Under the pieces are notes generated by a model, which was not told the origin of the DNA, did no database searches, and saw only the letters and a list, made by a program, of their open reading frames with translations. The position numbers and the translations under genes are program-made. Shown here piece by piece: positions 29,020-38,766 of a stretch of DNA of 64,000 bases. Source of the DNA: Agarilytica sp045430285 (lineage in GTDB: Bacteria; Pseudomonadota; Gammaproteobacteria; Pseudomonadales; Cellvibrionaceae); assembly GCA_045430285.1 (NCBI GenBank), contig JAILXV010000001.1, positions 744,001-808,000 on the forward strand, in the 5' to 3' direction. The first letter of the stretch is position 1. Every line of letters begins with the position of its first letter.

Positions 29020-30291
29020 TTATTGAGAGAGTGCTTCGCTGGTTAACTGCTCAATCAATGCCTGGCTGACTAAGGCATTCGCCGCCGATTCGATAAGTGC
29101 TTGCTGAGTGGCTAGTAATTCTTTTTGTGCGGCCACCAAATCCAAATATTGGTATCGCCCTTTTTCATACGCTAAGTTCGTCAAAAGAAGTGCTTTTTCT
29201 AAAGCGGGAAGAACAGTGTTTTTCGTGTGATTAACCGCATCGATGTTTTGCTGATAAAGGGAATACGCTTCGAAAAGTTTTGTGCGTAAGCGCAGGAGTG
29301 CATCGTGCTTGGCGTAGTCCACGGCATTGCGTTCAGCTAACGCTGCTTTTACATCTCCTTTGTTGCGTTTCTTGGAAAACAATGGAATTGAAAATCCTGC
29401 TGTTAACGCCGAATCTCCCGTGTCTTCAAAACGCCTTACGCCTGCACGCCAAGTAACGTCACTTCGTCCACTCGCGCGAGCCAACGTCACTTCAGCATCT
29501 TTTAACCGTGCATGACTTGCAAACACCTGAACCGAAGGCGAGTTCTTAACACGCGCATAAAGTTGCTCGAAACTTTCGGTAGTGCCGAATTCGAATAAGT
29601 TTCCGGAAAGCTGAGAAAATTTTGGATGTGTCTCTCCCCAGAATCGTGCAAGCATAATTCTTTGTCGTTCAAACTTGCTTAGCAATGCCGCCAACCGAAT
29701 TTCTGCCTGAGTTACGGCAGCCTGCGCGCGTAAGGCTTCGGCTTCAGGTGTTGCACCACGCGCGACACGTATTTTCACTGTATTCAATATCGCGTTAGAC
29801 AGGCTCAACGAATCTTTGGCGAGTGCGATGTTAGCTTGGGATGCAAGCCCTTCGATATAGACTCGAGTAAGCTCTCCCAATATATCGAGCGTGGCGGCCT
29901 CCTGTTCCCACTGGGCCGTGTGCATTCGAGCATCCATTAAGGATATGCGGGCCTTTCTTTTCCGTCCCATTTCAATGACGGAAGAGAGAGTTAGTGTCGC
30001 TTCGGCACTATCGAGTCCTTTGAATGAATCCGAACCCGCAAAGTTTTCCACTTCAAACTCGAGTTCCAACGGTGGCAGCAAGGCGTCAGTTTGTTGTCGA
30101 GCTTTAAAAGCGTCGTTAACAAATCGGTACTGATATAACCGTGGATTTTGCGCGAGCGTCTGAGCAATCGCATCTTTTAATGTTAATGGAGGTGCTGTAT
30201 TTGTGTAGCCTAATTGTGGCAGTAACCCACAAGCCAGAGCCAGCACAAAAATACAGATCTTTTTACACCCGATTAGTGTATTAAATCGCAT
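29020..30291 (-). CDS. czcC: Outer-membrane factor CzcC, copy 1
   Basis: 423 residues, TolC-like outer-membrane efflux protein. It has a signal sequence (to about residue 30), two long coiled-coil repeats (residues ~40-225 and 240-420) and TLKDAIAQTLAQNPRL at the start of the first repeat. It forms the exit duct for CzcAB. The 47-nt gap to czcB holds a TGATTCTCA motif. Clearly paralogous to the copy at 37013. Confidence 0.94.
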   Translation of the reverse strand: MRFNTLIGCKKICIFVLALACGLLPQLGYTNTAPPLTLKDAIAQTLAQNPRLYQYRFVNDAFKARQQTDALLPPLELEFEVENFAGSDSFKGLDSAEATLTLSSVIEMGRKRKARISLMDARMHTAQWEQEAATLDILGELTRVYIEGLASQANIALAKDSLSLSNAILNTVKIRVARGATPEAEALRAQAAVTQAEIRLAALLSKFERQRIMLARFWGETHPKFSQLSGNLFEFGTTESFEQLYARVKNSPSVQVFASHARLKDAEVTLARASGRSDVTWRAGVRRFEDTGDSALTAGFSIPLFSKKRNKGDVKAALAERNAVDYAKHDALLRLRTKLFEAYSLYQQNIDAVNHTKNTVLPALEKALLLTNLAYEKGRYQYLDLVAAQKELLATQQALIESAANALVSQALIEQLTSEALSQ

Positions 30292-30352
30292 AATTTGATC
30301 CTAAATTAAGTCAATTTTTTCCGCGTTAGCGAAATTAAAATTTGGGCTTGTG

Positions 30353-30709
30353 TTAGGAGTGTGCGATAGGAGGGCGTAAGAGGGGGTTAATGATTTCGGA
30401 TGGCGTATTTTCGAGATAAAAGGATAGGCAGGTCGACGACTTTTGAAGCGCCAAGCTCGTGGGCTTAATCAAAATAGCTGGGCCAGAATGACCATGACAA
30501 TGGCAGCAGTGATGGCAGTCCCGTTCTTGATCGTCGACGCCATCAATCAGGGTATGATCAGCCTCGAAGCCTTCATGCGAATGCTCGTGATCGTCAAAAG
30601 AGAGATGCTCCGTGCCTGACTGATGCGACTGATGTGCGTCGGCAATCCCTACAGCGGATTGAAACACCACCAGTGCAAGGATAAAATATGTCAGGAAACG
30701 TTTACTCAT
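30353..30709 (-). CDS. CzcI-like exported His/Cys-rich small protein, copy 1
   Basis: 118 residues. Signal peptide MSKRFLTYFILALVVFQSAVG, then His-rich stretches and a dense ligand cluster DCHHCCHCHGHSG. The C-terminus INPLLRPPIAHS is shared with three other small proteins in this window. It heads the first czcCBA operon, the position of CzcI in Cupriavidus. Probably a periplasmic metal buffer or regulator of the pump; I infer this from position and composition. Confidence 0.8.
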   Translation of the reverse strand: MSKRFLTYFILALVVFQSAVGIADAHQSHQSGTEHLSFDDHEHSHEGFEADHTLIDGVDDQERDCHHCCHCHGHSGPAILIKPTSLALQKSSTCLSFYLENTPSEIINPLLRPPIAHS

Positions 30710-30774
30710 TATGCGATTCTAATTAATGCGTTATCACTCGGTCATCTTAGCAAAAGTATGCGTCGAGCGCCGTT

Positions 30775-30890
30775 TTAAATAATAAACTCAATGATGACAC
30801 CGATGATCAAGTCCGGTATTTGAGACCCCGTCAGCGCCACAAGGGTTCCCGCAATGATCACGCCTGGCCAATACATCTTTACCTAGCCCG
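30775..30890 (-). pseudogene. CDF exporter relic
   Basis: Read on the - strand from about 30864 to the TAA at 30777-30775, the frame gives GVIIAGTLVALTGSQIPDLI then IGVII, matching GVILAGGLVAWTGSQMPDLA in the CDF protein at 39241. Just upstream, DVLA (30878-30867) matches DVIA of the same protein but in another frame. Only about 35 codons remain, frameshifted and truncated. It sits directly after the FTR1-type permease, suggesting an ancestral permease-CDF pair. Confidence 0.75.
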
Positions 30891-30915
30891 CTTAATCGGC
30901 TGGGAATATTTTTCA

Positions 30916-32817
30916 TTACATGACCTGGGTTCTGGAAAGTCTGGAGCGGATTGTATAAGCAACAAATACTGCAATGACCAAGGCTTGAGCAAGGACGCTT
31001 TGCCAAGTTGATTTCAGTCCTATCCAGTCAAGTTCGAAAGTCATAGGCAGGGGAGAGATTCCGATGATTGCCGCTTCCTGCAATGCGATAATACCTTTCC
31101 CGATCAACACAAATGACAGTCCAACCAATAGATAGGTGGTCACGGAGAAGAATCGACCAATCGGAAGTCTAACTGAGTAACGGATTGTTAGCCACGCTAC
31201 CACCGCCAAGCAAAGTGCTCCTGCTAAGAATCCACTGATAATTGTGGGCGTTTGAGAAGGTAGCGATTGTGTTAAAAGGGCTTCGTAAAACAACACCGTT
31301 TCAAAGACCTCTCGGTAGACCGCGATAAACGCTAATAGGGCGATCCCCCAAAGTGTGCCGGCCTTTAATCTCTGAGTGACCTGTTTTTGGATATAAGCTT
31401 TCCATTGTGCTGCATGAGTTTTACTGTGCATCCAAACGCCCACGTAAAATAACACTGCAGCGGCAGTCAGGGCGGCCACGCCTTCCATTACTTCACGGCT
31501 GGCACCACTGATACTGATAAGTTCACGCGCCGCCCACCAGGTTAGTCCGCCAGCTATGAGTGCTGTGGCCCACCCTGCGTGCACGTATCTGAGGGCGTCG
31601 GCTCGTCCAGAACGTATCAACACCATCGCCAGTGCTAGCGTAACCAGAAGGGCTTCCAGACCTTCACGAAGCAATATTATTAAACTGGCACTAAATAAGG
31701 TCGCGTTAGATAAGCCTTCTGCAGACAAGAGCTGTTCAGCACTTTCGAGTTGGGCCAGAGTAGTGTCCAAGCTCGCTTCAAGTTGTTCACGGTTTGCGGC
31801 ATTTCTAAATTGCTTCCTTAGCGCCATCATATTAGCTTCAATTTGCTTTCTCAGGTTCGAGTCTCGAGTATCGAGACTGCTTTCTACCAACTCAAACCCA
31901 TCTAAGTAGGCGCTCACAGCAAAGTGATTTGCCTTTTCCAATTGACCATTTTTGTAAGCAGAGCGAGCCTCTAACAACTTGCTTCGAGCTATACTTAGGG
32001 GAGAAGGGGAGTGAGAAAAAAGCCTGCTGGGTGACGCGCGAAGTTGTACAACTTTTTCAAGCTCGTCTATATCCCCATTAGCTAATTGCGTGGGGCTATT
32101 ATTGATCAATTCCTCCAAGGTAACATTTGGTGATTTCGCAAACTCAACCTTAACCTCTTCAAAAGCCAAACTTCCCGCATAAAAAGCCAGCGACCAACGC
32201 TGCTCTTCGCTCAGTTGGTCGTAAGCAGCCATGGCTGTTTCATCGATGCCATTGGATATCGCATCGTATAACCCGAGAATGGAACGATTCATCGCGCGCG
32301 TTCTGTCGGTAAAATCTGTGGGCGGTGGTTCTAGCCCAATACTAGTGGGGCCATCACCTTTGCCTTGGCGGCCGTGACAGGTTGAGCATTGTTGCTGAAA
32401 TAGAGATTGGGTTTCAGACTCTGGCAACAGTTGCCGAGGCAGTGTCGCTTGAGGCATTTGCTCCAATAGTTCAGAACGTAGCTCGTTACACAATTGTTGT
32501 ATTACTGAAGATGCTTTCTTTTCCTTGATGGCCGCTTCCAATATTTCTGCCTTGGAAACGAGTGCACTTACCTTTGATGCCTTTGCCTGTGTTATCAAGA
32601 TACCGGAAAATTCCAGCATCTCCTGATACTCCCCACCATTAATGACTTTTCCGCTATCGACCGCTTCCGGATAGTCCACGCCTATATATTCCGCTAGCTG
32701 TGCCATCTGTCTGTAGTCTGGTATTGATGTATTAGCAATACCATTGACCGAAAGTATTGAGATAAATAGCAGCATTGCTGGGTGAATTTTAAAGCCATTG
32801 AACCAAGGGAGAAACAC
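30916..32817 (-). CDS. Cytochrome c-FTR1 iron/lead permease fusion (PbrT-like)
   Basis: 633 residues. Signal peptide, a helical region, a c-type haem site CSTCHG near residue 144 with a downstream Met region, a linker, then an FTR1 membrane domain from about residue 375. The two REGLE/REVFE motifs (LLREGLEALLV, VYREVFETVLF) are the iron-binding signatures of the Ftr1/ILT family. Such cytochrome-FTR1 proteins include the PbrT lead-uptake protein of Cupriavidus metallidurans. GTG start supported by GAGG 8 nt upstream. It is driven by a MerR-type promoter with a PbrR-like operator. Substrate Fe(II/III) or Pb(II) cannot be told from sequence. Confidence 0.9.
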   Translation of the reverse strand: MFLPWFNGFKIHPAMLLFISILSVNGIANTSIPDYRQMAQLAEYIGVDYPEAVDSGKVINGGEYQEMLEFSGILITQAKASKVSALVSKAEILEAAIKEKKASSVIQQLCNELRSELLEQMPQATLPRQLLPESETQSLFQQQCSTCHGRQGKGDGPTSIGLEPPPTDFTDRTRAMNRSILGLYDAISNGIDETAMAAYDQLSEEQRWSLAFYAGSLAFEEVKVEFAKSPNVTLEELINNSPTQLANGDIDELEKVVQLRASPSRLFSHSPSPLSIARSKLLEARSAYKNGQLEKANHFAVSAYLDGFELVESSLDTRDSNLRKQIEANMMALRKQFRNAANREQLEASLDTTLAQLESAEQLLSAEGLSNATLFSASLIILLREGLEALLVTLALAMVLIRSGRADALRYVHAGWATALIAGGLTWWAARELISISGASREVMEGVAALTAAAVLFYVGVWMHSKTHAAQWKAYIQKQVTQRLKAGTLWGIALLAFIAVYREVFETVLFYEALLTQSLPSQTPTIISGFLAGALCLAVVAWLTIRYSVRLPIGRFFSVTTYLLVGLSFVLIGKGIIALQEAAIIGISPLPMTFELDWIGLKSTWQSVLAQALVIAVFVAYTIRSRLSRTQVM

Positions 32818-32860
32818 GGTATAACCTCGAAATTTTTAAAGGGAATGAGAATCAGTTACG

Positions 32861-32891
32861 ATTATAGAGTCTATAGTTGGTATAGAGTCAA
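32861..32891 (-). promoter_or_regulatory. MerR-family promoter of the FTR1 permease
   Basis: Read on the - strand: -35 TTGACT (32891-32886), exact 19-bp spacer, -10 TATAAT (32866-32861). The spacer holds the dyad ACTCTATAC-CAA-CTATAGACT (32888-32868), nearly the same as the operator at 40180-40200. The long spacer is diagnostic of activation by a MerR-type regulator, most likely the CadR/PbrR homologue at 40216. Confidence 0.85.
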
Positions 32892-32907
32892 TAACTTGTA
32901 ATAGATA

Positions 32908-32931
32908 ACCCCTCCTCGGTTGAAGAGGGGT
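32908..32931 (-). terminator. Hairpin after the second czcA
   Basis: ACCCCTC and GAGGGGT form a 7-bp stem with a 10-nt loop 8 nt beyond the czcA stop, read on the - strand. It separates czcA copy 2 from the FTR1 promoter. No long T-run follows. Confidence 0.5.
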
Positions 32932-32938
32932 GGTTCTG

Positions 32939-35900
32939 TTAGCCGTGCTTAACGTCTTTTCGATGTACCCATTGATACAACACTGGAAGTACGAGCAAAG
33001 TTAAGATAGTTGAGGAGATAATTCCCCCAATCACAACAGTAGCGAGTGGTCGTTGAACCTCCGCCCCTGTACCGGTATTTAATGCCATCGGCACGAAACC
33101 GAGGCTAGCCACTAAGGCGGTCATTAACACAGGCCTTAGGCGTATCATGGCTCCGTCTACGATGGACTGGGTCAATTCTCCAGTCTCATGCCAAAGTTGT
33201 CGTATGAACGCGAGCATCACCAAACCATTTAAAACGGCTACCCCGGATAATGCGATGAACCCAATACCAGCCGAGATTGACAACGGCATATCACGTAAAA
33301 ACAACGACAGCACTCCACCTGTCAGTGCGAGTGGCACACCACTGAAAATGATCAATGCGTCTTTGAGTGATGCAAAGGCCATGACCAGTAAACCCAAAAT
33401 CACCATCAAGGTGAGTGGCACCACAAGGGATAGTCGCTGACTGGCCGACTCCAATTGCTCGAACGTACCGCCGTAATCCAGCCAATAGCCCGGAGGGATA
33501 TCTGCTTGTTCGCGAATCTCCTGTTTTACCTCACTAACAAAGCTTCCTAGGTCTCGCCCGCGCACGTTTGCGGTTACCACAACACGTCGTTTCCCATTTT
33601 CTCGACTAATTTGTGCCGGAGAAGGCGCAATAGTGAGAGAGGCCACTTCTTCCAGAGGGACATAGTCGCCGTTGGGAAGAGGAACAGGTAAGGATTTAAG
33701 TCCTTCGATATCCCGTCTGAGCAGCTCGGGAAGACGCACGATCAGCTCGAAGCGACGATCTCCTTCGTATAAAACACCCGCTGATTCGCCGCCTATTGCT
33801 GCTGCAATCCAATCCTGTAGTTGAATCACATTCAAACCATAGCGACCGAGCGTTTCTCGTTTAGGGCTTACTGATAACGATGGTAACCCCTCCACTTGCT
33901 CCATTCGGACATCGGCCGCGCCTTCAATCTTGCTTATAACCTGTAGGATGTCTTTTGCGGTAAGGGTCAGTTGGTCCAGGTCATCACCAAAAATCTTTAT
34001 TCCCAGATCTGCTCGCACACCCGAAATGAGTTCGTTAAAACGCATTTGTATGGGTTGAGTGAATTCATAATTATTGCCGGGTAGTTGCCACAGTGCTTCT
34101 TCTATTTCTTCAAGTAATTCATTCTTTGTTTTTGATGGTTCTGCCCATACATTTCTGGGTTTTAGAATCACAAAAATATCAGCAATACTGGGCGGCATGG
34201 GATCAGTGGCCACTTCTGGTGTCCCTATTCGCGAAAAGACTTTATCGACCTCCGGAAACGCTTTAATGCGCTGCTCCAGAACCTCCTGCATTTCGACAGA
34301 TTGTTCCAAGCCTGTACCGGGTATGCGTAGAGCTTGAAGCGCAATGTCACCTTCGTTTAATTGCGGCACAAATTCTGATCCTAGAGTGGTCGCCAGCCAA
34401 ATGCTGAACGCCACAAGAAGAGCTGCACCTGATACGACTACCCAGCGAAACTTGAGTGTGGCAAGCAGTAACGGACGATAAACAGATTTGGCTGCGTTGA
34501 TGACGACGCTTTCTTTTTCACTGATTTTTCCATTCATAATCACCGCAACGGCTGCAGGTACCAGTGTTAACGACAACACCATGGCAGAAATTAGCGCCAT
34601 AACAACAGTTGCGGCCATCGGGTGGAACATTTTTCCTTCAACGCCAGTCAAGCTAAATATCGGAATGTAGACGATGGTAATGATGGCGACACCGAACAGG
34701 CTTGGACGTATCACTTCAGAAGTCGCTTCAAATACCGTATTCAGTCGTTCACGAAGATCTTGCAGTCCACTCTGATGCTGTGCGTTAGCCAAGCGTCGAA
34801 TACAATTTTCAACAATGATTACGGCACCATCGACAATTAAACCAAAGTCGAGGGCTCCCAAACTCATTAAGTTGGCGGACACGCCCGTTTTTACCATGCC
34901 CGTTATCGTCATCAGCATCGCCAAAGGAATGACTGCAGCGGTGATAAGTGCAGCACGTATATTCCCCAGTAATACAAATAACACAACAATAACGAGTAGC
35001 GCGCCTTCCAATAAATTTTTGCTTACCGTCTTAACGGCTTTATCAACCAGGCTTGTGCGATCGTATACCGCTTCCGCAATAACGCCTTCTGGCAACGAGG
35101 CTTGTATATCCGCCAGTTTAAGCGCGACATCTCGTGCCACCGTACGTGAGTTTTCGCCAATCAACATCATGGCGGTTCCCAGTACTGTCTCCACTCCATT
35201 CCGCGTTGCGGCACCGGTACGGAGTTCCTTCCCTATGGCAACCTCTGCTATATCATCTATTTTCACGGGCACGCCATCATTTTGTTTGATAATGACCTGG
35301 CGGATCTCCTCAATCGTGCCTAATTGGCCTTGAGAACGTACCAATAATTGTTGGCCATTGGCTTCGATGTAGCCGGCACCTCGGTTATCGTTATTAGACC
35401 GTAATGCATCGGCAACATCTTCGAGACTAACCTGATGGTATAAAAGCTTTTCGGGGCTTGGCATCACATGGTATTGCTTGTTGTATCCGCCAATGCTGTT
35501 AACTTCGATGACACCTTTAACCTGTGCTAATTGAGGTTTGATAATCCAGTCCTGAATTTCTCTTAGAGCGGTTGCTGTATACGGTTCACCGTTACTCATG
35601 CGTGCAGGCGAATCAGCCTGTACTGTATACATAAATATCTCGCCAAGACCCGTCGATATGGGTCCCATCTCTGGCTCAAGTCCGGCAGGCAACACACTTT
35701 TAATCGCACCAAGGCGCGCATTAATCAGGTTTCTGGCGAAATAGATATCCGTGCCTTCTTCAAATACCACCGTGACTTGAGATAAACCATAGCGAGATAA
35801 AGAACGCGTGTGCGAAAGCTTGGGCAAGCCAGCGAGAGCCGTCTCAACCGGATAGGTGATTCGTTGCTCCGATTCCAGAGGCGAATAGCCCGGTGCCGAG

Positions 35901-36052
35901 GTATTAATCTGTACCTGTACATTGGTGATATCCGGTACCGCATCGATGGGAAGTTTTTGATAACTCCACACGCCAATACTGACAATCACTAAAATAAAAC
36001 TCAAAAATAGAAAACGCCTCTCTATAGCGAGACGCAAAATTGATTCAATCAT
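32939..36052 (-). CDS. czcA: HME-RND efflux pump subunit CzcA, copy 2
   Basis: 1037 residues, same architecture as the copy at 24782 and identical over long stretches (for example ALDFGLIVDGAVIIVEN and GSEFVPQLNEGDIALQA with small changes). Differences are scattered, so the duplication is old enough to have diverged while both copies stayed intact. Predicted to export divalent cations with its own CzcB and CzcC directly upstream (9 nt from czcB). Both copies keep the charged TM4 motif, so both should be proton-driven and functional. Confidence 0.95.
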   Translation of the reverse strand: MIESILRLAIERRFLFLSFILVIVSIGVWSYQKLPIDAVPDITNVQVQINTSAPGYSPLESEQRITYPVETALAGLPKLSHTRSLSRYGLSQVTVVFEEGTDIYFARNLINARLGAIKSVLPAGLEPEMGPISTGLGEIFMYTVQADSPARMSNGEPYTATALREIQDWIIKPQLAQVKGVIEVNSIGGYNKQYHVMPSPEKLLYHQVSLEDVADALRSNNDNRGAGYIEANGQQLLVRSQGQLGTIEEIRQVIIKQNDGVPVKIDDIAEVAIGKELRTGAATRNGVETVLGTAMMLIGENSRTVARDVALKLADIQASLPEGVIAEAVYDRTSLVDKAVKTVSKNLLEGALLVIVVLFVLLGNIRAALITAAVIPLAMLMTITGMVKTGVSANLMSLGALDFGLIVDGAVIIVENCIRRLANAQHQSGLQDLRERLNTVFEATSEVIRPSLFGVAIITIVYIPIFSLTGVEGKMFHPMAATVVMALISAMVLSLTLVPAAVAVIMNGKISEKESVVINAAKSVYRPLLLATLKFRWVVVSGAALLVAFSIWLATTLGSEFVPQLNEGDIALQALRIPGTGLEQSVEMQEVLEQRIKAFPEVDKVFSRIGTPEVATDPMPPSIADIFVILKPRNVWAEPSKTKNELLEEIEEALWQLPGNNYEFTQPIQMRFNELISGVRADLGIKIFGDDLDQLTLTAKDILQVISKIEGAADVRMEQVEGLPSLSVSPKRETLGRYGLNVIQLQDWIAAAIGGESAGVLYEGDRRFELIVRLPELLRRDIEGLKSLPVPLPNGDYVPLEEVASLTIAPSPAQISRENGKRRVVVTANVRGRDLGSFVSEVKQEIREQADIPPGYWLDYGGTFEQLESASQRLSLVVPLTLMVILGLLVMAFASLKDALIIFSGVPLALTGGVLSLFLRDMPLSISAGIGFIALSGVAVLNGLVMLAFIRQLWHETGELTQSIVDGAMIRLRPVLMTALVASLGFVPMALNTGTGAEVQRPLATVVIGGIISSTILTLLVLPVLYQWVHRKDVKHG

Positions 36053-36061
36053 GATGCACCC

Positions 36062-36958
36062 CTAGTCGTCGTCTTCAGCTTCGGATTTCAAAATATCCGC
36101 TTTGATTAAGTAGCTATTTTCTGAAACATATTCAGCGCCCAGTTCCAGCCCAGAAACGACCTCAATAAAATGGTCATCGGATTTCCCAAGCGTCAAAGGC
36201 GCAAACTCATAAGCTTCACCTTCTTTCACAAAAACGCCTAATCGCTCTCCCAATTCTTGTACAGCGTCTTTCGTCACCACTAAAGACACGTCAAATTCAT
36301 TGGTATGAACTTTCCCTTTCGCAAGCAAGCCGGGAGACAGCTTTAACTCGTTGTTTTCAAGATTTACGCGCGCAAGTACGTAAGGTTTACCTTCAACCGG
36401 TATCAGGTGGGCTACACCGGAACGAATAGTCTTATCATTGATGATGATAGAAACAGGCTGTCCCGCGCTCACTTTTGCCTGCTTTTCTGAGTAAATACGA
36501 AACTCTACCCACACCGTATCCAAGTTGGTAATCGTCAATAACCGCCGTTGTTGGGTTAGTTCACCTGGGTTCGCGTGGCGTTGCACAATAACCCCGGATG
36601 TCGGAGCGTGTATTGGGTAGCTTTTTAAGCTTTCGTTTGACTCAATGGTCGCGATGCGATCCCCTTTTTTAACGGTATCACCGATTGCAACATTAATTGA
36701 TTTGATGATGCCGGGGAAACGTGCATAAATTTCGTGACTGTTCTCAGGTGCTTGTGTCACCCTCCCATAGACGGTAACGGTTTGACTGATTGTCCCAGCG
36801 GTTGCTTTTGCGGTAACGATGCCTACCTTTGTAGATAACTCGTCGTTAATTCGACTGATTTCTTCATATTCATCATCGTCGTCGTCATCCGCCAAGGTGG
36901 CTTGAATCGGCGCAAGAACACCAAGCAATAGAAATAGTGAGAGTAAGTATTTGTTCAT
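36062..36958 (-). CDS. czcB: Membrane-fusion protein CzcB, copy 2, acidic N-terminus
   Basis: About 298 residues from the ATG at 36958, which has AGGAAA 5 nt upstream; a longer frame starts at 36994 without a good ribosome site. After the signal peptide comes DDDDDDEYEEISRINDELST in place of the ~75-residue His-rich segment of copy 1. The rest aligns with copy 1 throughout (KADILKSEAEDDD at the C-terminus versus the His-ended copy 1). This suggests a change in periplasmic metal capture rather than loss of pump function. Confidence 0.93.
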   Translation of the reverse strand: MNKYLLSLFLLLGVLAPIQATLADDDDDDEYEEISRINDELSTKVGIVTAKATAGTISQTVTVYGRVTQAPENSHEIYARFPGIIKSINVAIGDTVKKGDRIATIESNESLKSYPIHAPTSGVIVQRHANPGELTQQRRLLTITNLDTVWVEFRIYSEKQAKVSAGQPVSIIINDKTIRSGVAHLIPVEGKPYVLARVNLENNELKLSPGLLAKGKVHTNEFDVSLVVTKDAVQELGERLGVFVKEGEAYEFAPLTLGKSDDHFIEVVSGLELGAEYVSENSYLIKADILKSEAEDDD

Positions 36959-37012
36959 TGTTTTTCCTATTTGATCCACGTATCGATGGATCACTCAAAT
37001 TGTTAAAACGAT

Positions 37013-38284
37013 TTATTGAGAGAGCGATGCACCGGTTAACTGTTCGATCAGTACCTGACTTACCTGCACATTCGTGGCAGCATCGATAAGGGCTTGTTTC
37101 GTTGCGAGCAACTCTTCCTGTGCGGCGACGAGATCCTGATATCGATATCGTCCGTTTTCATACGCTTTTTTCGTTAATTGAAATGCTTTTTCCAGAGCGG
37201 GGACGGCCGTGTCTTCCATCTTCATAACAGCTTCCATGTTTTGGTTTAGCAGGGACCAGGCTTCGAAGAGTTTTGCATGCAAACGAAGGAGGGTGTCTTG
37301 CTTGGCATATTCGATGGCGTTGCGTTCAGCGAGAGCGGCTTTAACTTCACCCCGATTTCGCTTGGATGCGAATAGCGGAATCGAAAGTCCGGCTGTTAAT
37401 GCCGAGTCTCCAGTTTCTTCAAATCGCCTAATGCCTGCCCGCCAGGTAATATCGCTGCGACCATTTGTGCGCGCTAAAGTAATCTCCGCGTCTTTTATTC
37501 GTACTTCACTCGCAAATACATGAAGAGAAGGAGATGTTTTAATACGCGCATAAAGTTGGTCGAAACTCTCGTGCTTACCAGATTCGAATAAGTTTCCATT
37601 TAAGTGACTAATCTCGAGAGAAGTGCCTCCCCAAAAACGTGCCAGTAGTACTTTTTGTCGTTGCAGCTTGGAGGTCAACGCCGCCAATTGAAGTTCTGCC
37701 CGAGTGACGGCAGCTTGTGCGCGCATGAGCTCAGCTTCAGACGTAGCCCCTCGCTTTGCAAGTGTTTGGACGACTTGGAACAATGATCGCGACAGATCCA
37801 ACGAGTGCTTAGCAAGGTCGATATTGGCTTGCGTCGCTAGACCTTCAATAAATAATTGGTTTAGTTGACCCAAGACATCCAAAGTGGCCGCTTGCTGTTC
37901 CCAATGATTTCTATTGATTCGAGCATCTACTAGGGACATACGCGCCTTGCGCTTGCCCCCCATTTCAATAACCGATGAGAGTAGTAGTGTGGTTTCAGCA
38001 CTATCAACACCTTTGGTATCACCGGATCCAGCAAAATTTTCCACTTCGAGTTCGAATTCCATTACTGGGCGCAATGAATGGATTTGCTTTTGAGATATTA
38101 AAACCTCCTTAGCGAAAGAGTATTGATATAGTTGTGGGTTTCGTTCGAGAGTATTAGCGATCGCCCCTTTTAATGTCAGGGTTGTTTCACTGTTAGCATA
38201 ACCTGAATATGACAACAATCCGCTAATCAAAGTTGCCGCTGACAAGCAGATTGCTTTGCACCTAATGAGTGTGTTGAATCTCAT
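37013..38284 (-). CDS. czcC: Outer-membrane factor CzcC, copy 2
   Basis: 423 residues, same length as the first CzcC and clearly paralogous (MRFNTLI start, SGRSD/NGRSDITWRAG(I/V)RRFE). Signal peptide and the two TolC-type repeats are intact. First of the RND genes in its operon after the CzcI-like gene; the 54-nt gap upstream matches the spacing in the first cassette. Confidence 0.94.
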   Translation of the reverse strand: MRFNTLIRCKAICLSAATLISGLLSYSGYANSETTLTLKGAIANTLERNPQLYQYSFAKEVLISQKQIHSLRPVMEFELEVENFAGSGDTKGVDSAETTLLLSSVIEMGGKRKARMSLVDARINRNHWEQQAATLDVLGQLNQLFIEGLATQANIDLAKHSLDLSRSLFQVVQTLAKRGATSEAELMRAQAAVTRAELQLAALTSKLQRQKVLLARFWGGTSLEISHLNGNLFESGKHESFDQLYARIKTSPSLHVFASEVRIKDAEITLARTNGRSDITWRAGIRRFEETGDSALTAGLSIPLFASKRNRGEVKAALAERNAIEYAKQDTLLRLHAKLFEAWSLLNQNMEAVMKMEDTAVPALEKAFQLTKKAYENGRYRYQDLVAAQEELLATKQALIDAATNVQVSQVLIEQLTGASLSQ

Positions 38285-38339
38285 AAAATGATCCTAGTTT
38301 AGTTAATTTTTCCGCGATTACGGAGAGAATATTATTTAA

Positions 38340-38693
38340 CTAGGTGTGTGAGATTGGAGGACGTAGTAGAGAGTTAATAATTTCTGAAGACGTATTTTCA
38401 CGATAAGTAGATATGTCGGAGCGTGTTTTTTGAAGGGTAAAATTCAGCGATCTAACTAAAATTGCAGGACAACCATGTCCATGACACTGGCAGCAGTGAT
38501 TGCAATCTCGCTCCTGCTCTTCCAGTAACTCCGTTTTATTTATGGTCGGTTCCGGGGCTTCAGAATTGAGTGAAACATCATTAAAAGATAAGCGTTCTTT
38601 GTTTGACTGATGAAACTCGTATGCGTCTGCAAAGGTCGCTATCGATTGCAACGTAACCAAAATAACAAGAATGTATGTTAGCCAAATTTTCAT
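38340..38693 (-). CDS. CzcI-like exported small protein, copy 2
   Basis: 117 residues, paralogue of the gene at 30353. Signal peptide, reduced His content, the Cys/His cluster DCNHCCQCHGHG, and the C-terminus INSLLRPPISHT. It heads the second czcCBA cassette. The cluster could bind Zn(II), Cd(II) or Co(II). Confidence 0.78.
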   Translation of the reverse strand: MKIWLTYILVILVTLQSIATFADAYEFHQSNKERLSFNDVSLNSEAPEPTINKTELLEEQERDCNHCCQCHGHGCPAILVRSLNFTLQKTRSDISTYRENTSSEIINSLLRPPISHT

Positions 38694-38766
38694 TAATATT
38701 TCATTGAAACTAAATGGTATATTGTGTTTTAAAAAATTACTTTAGATTACGCCAGGAGGCTACTAA

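Noticed and set aside
34815..35333. Long antisense frames inside both czcA genes
   Set aside because: They appear at the same places in both copies because the coding strand is conserved; their composition is that of shadow frames.
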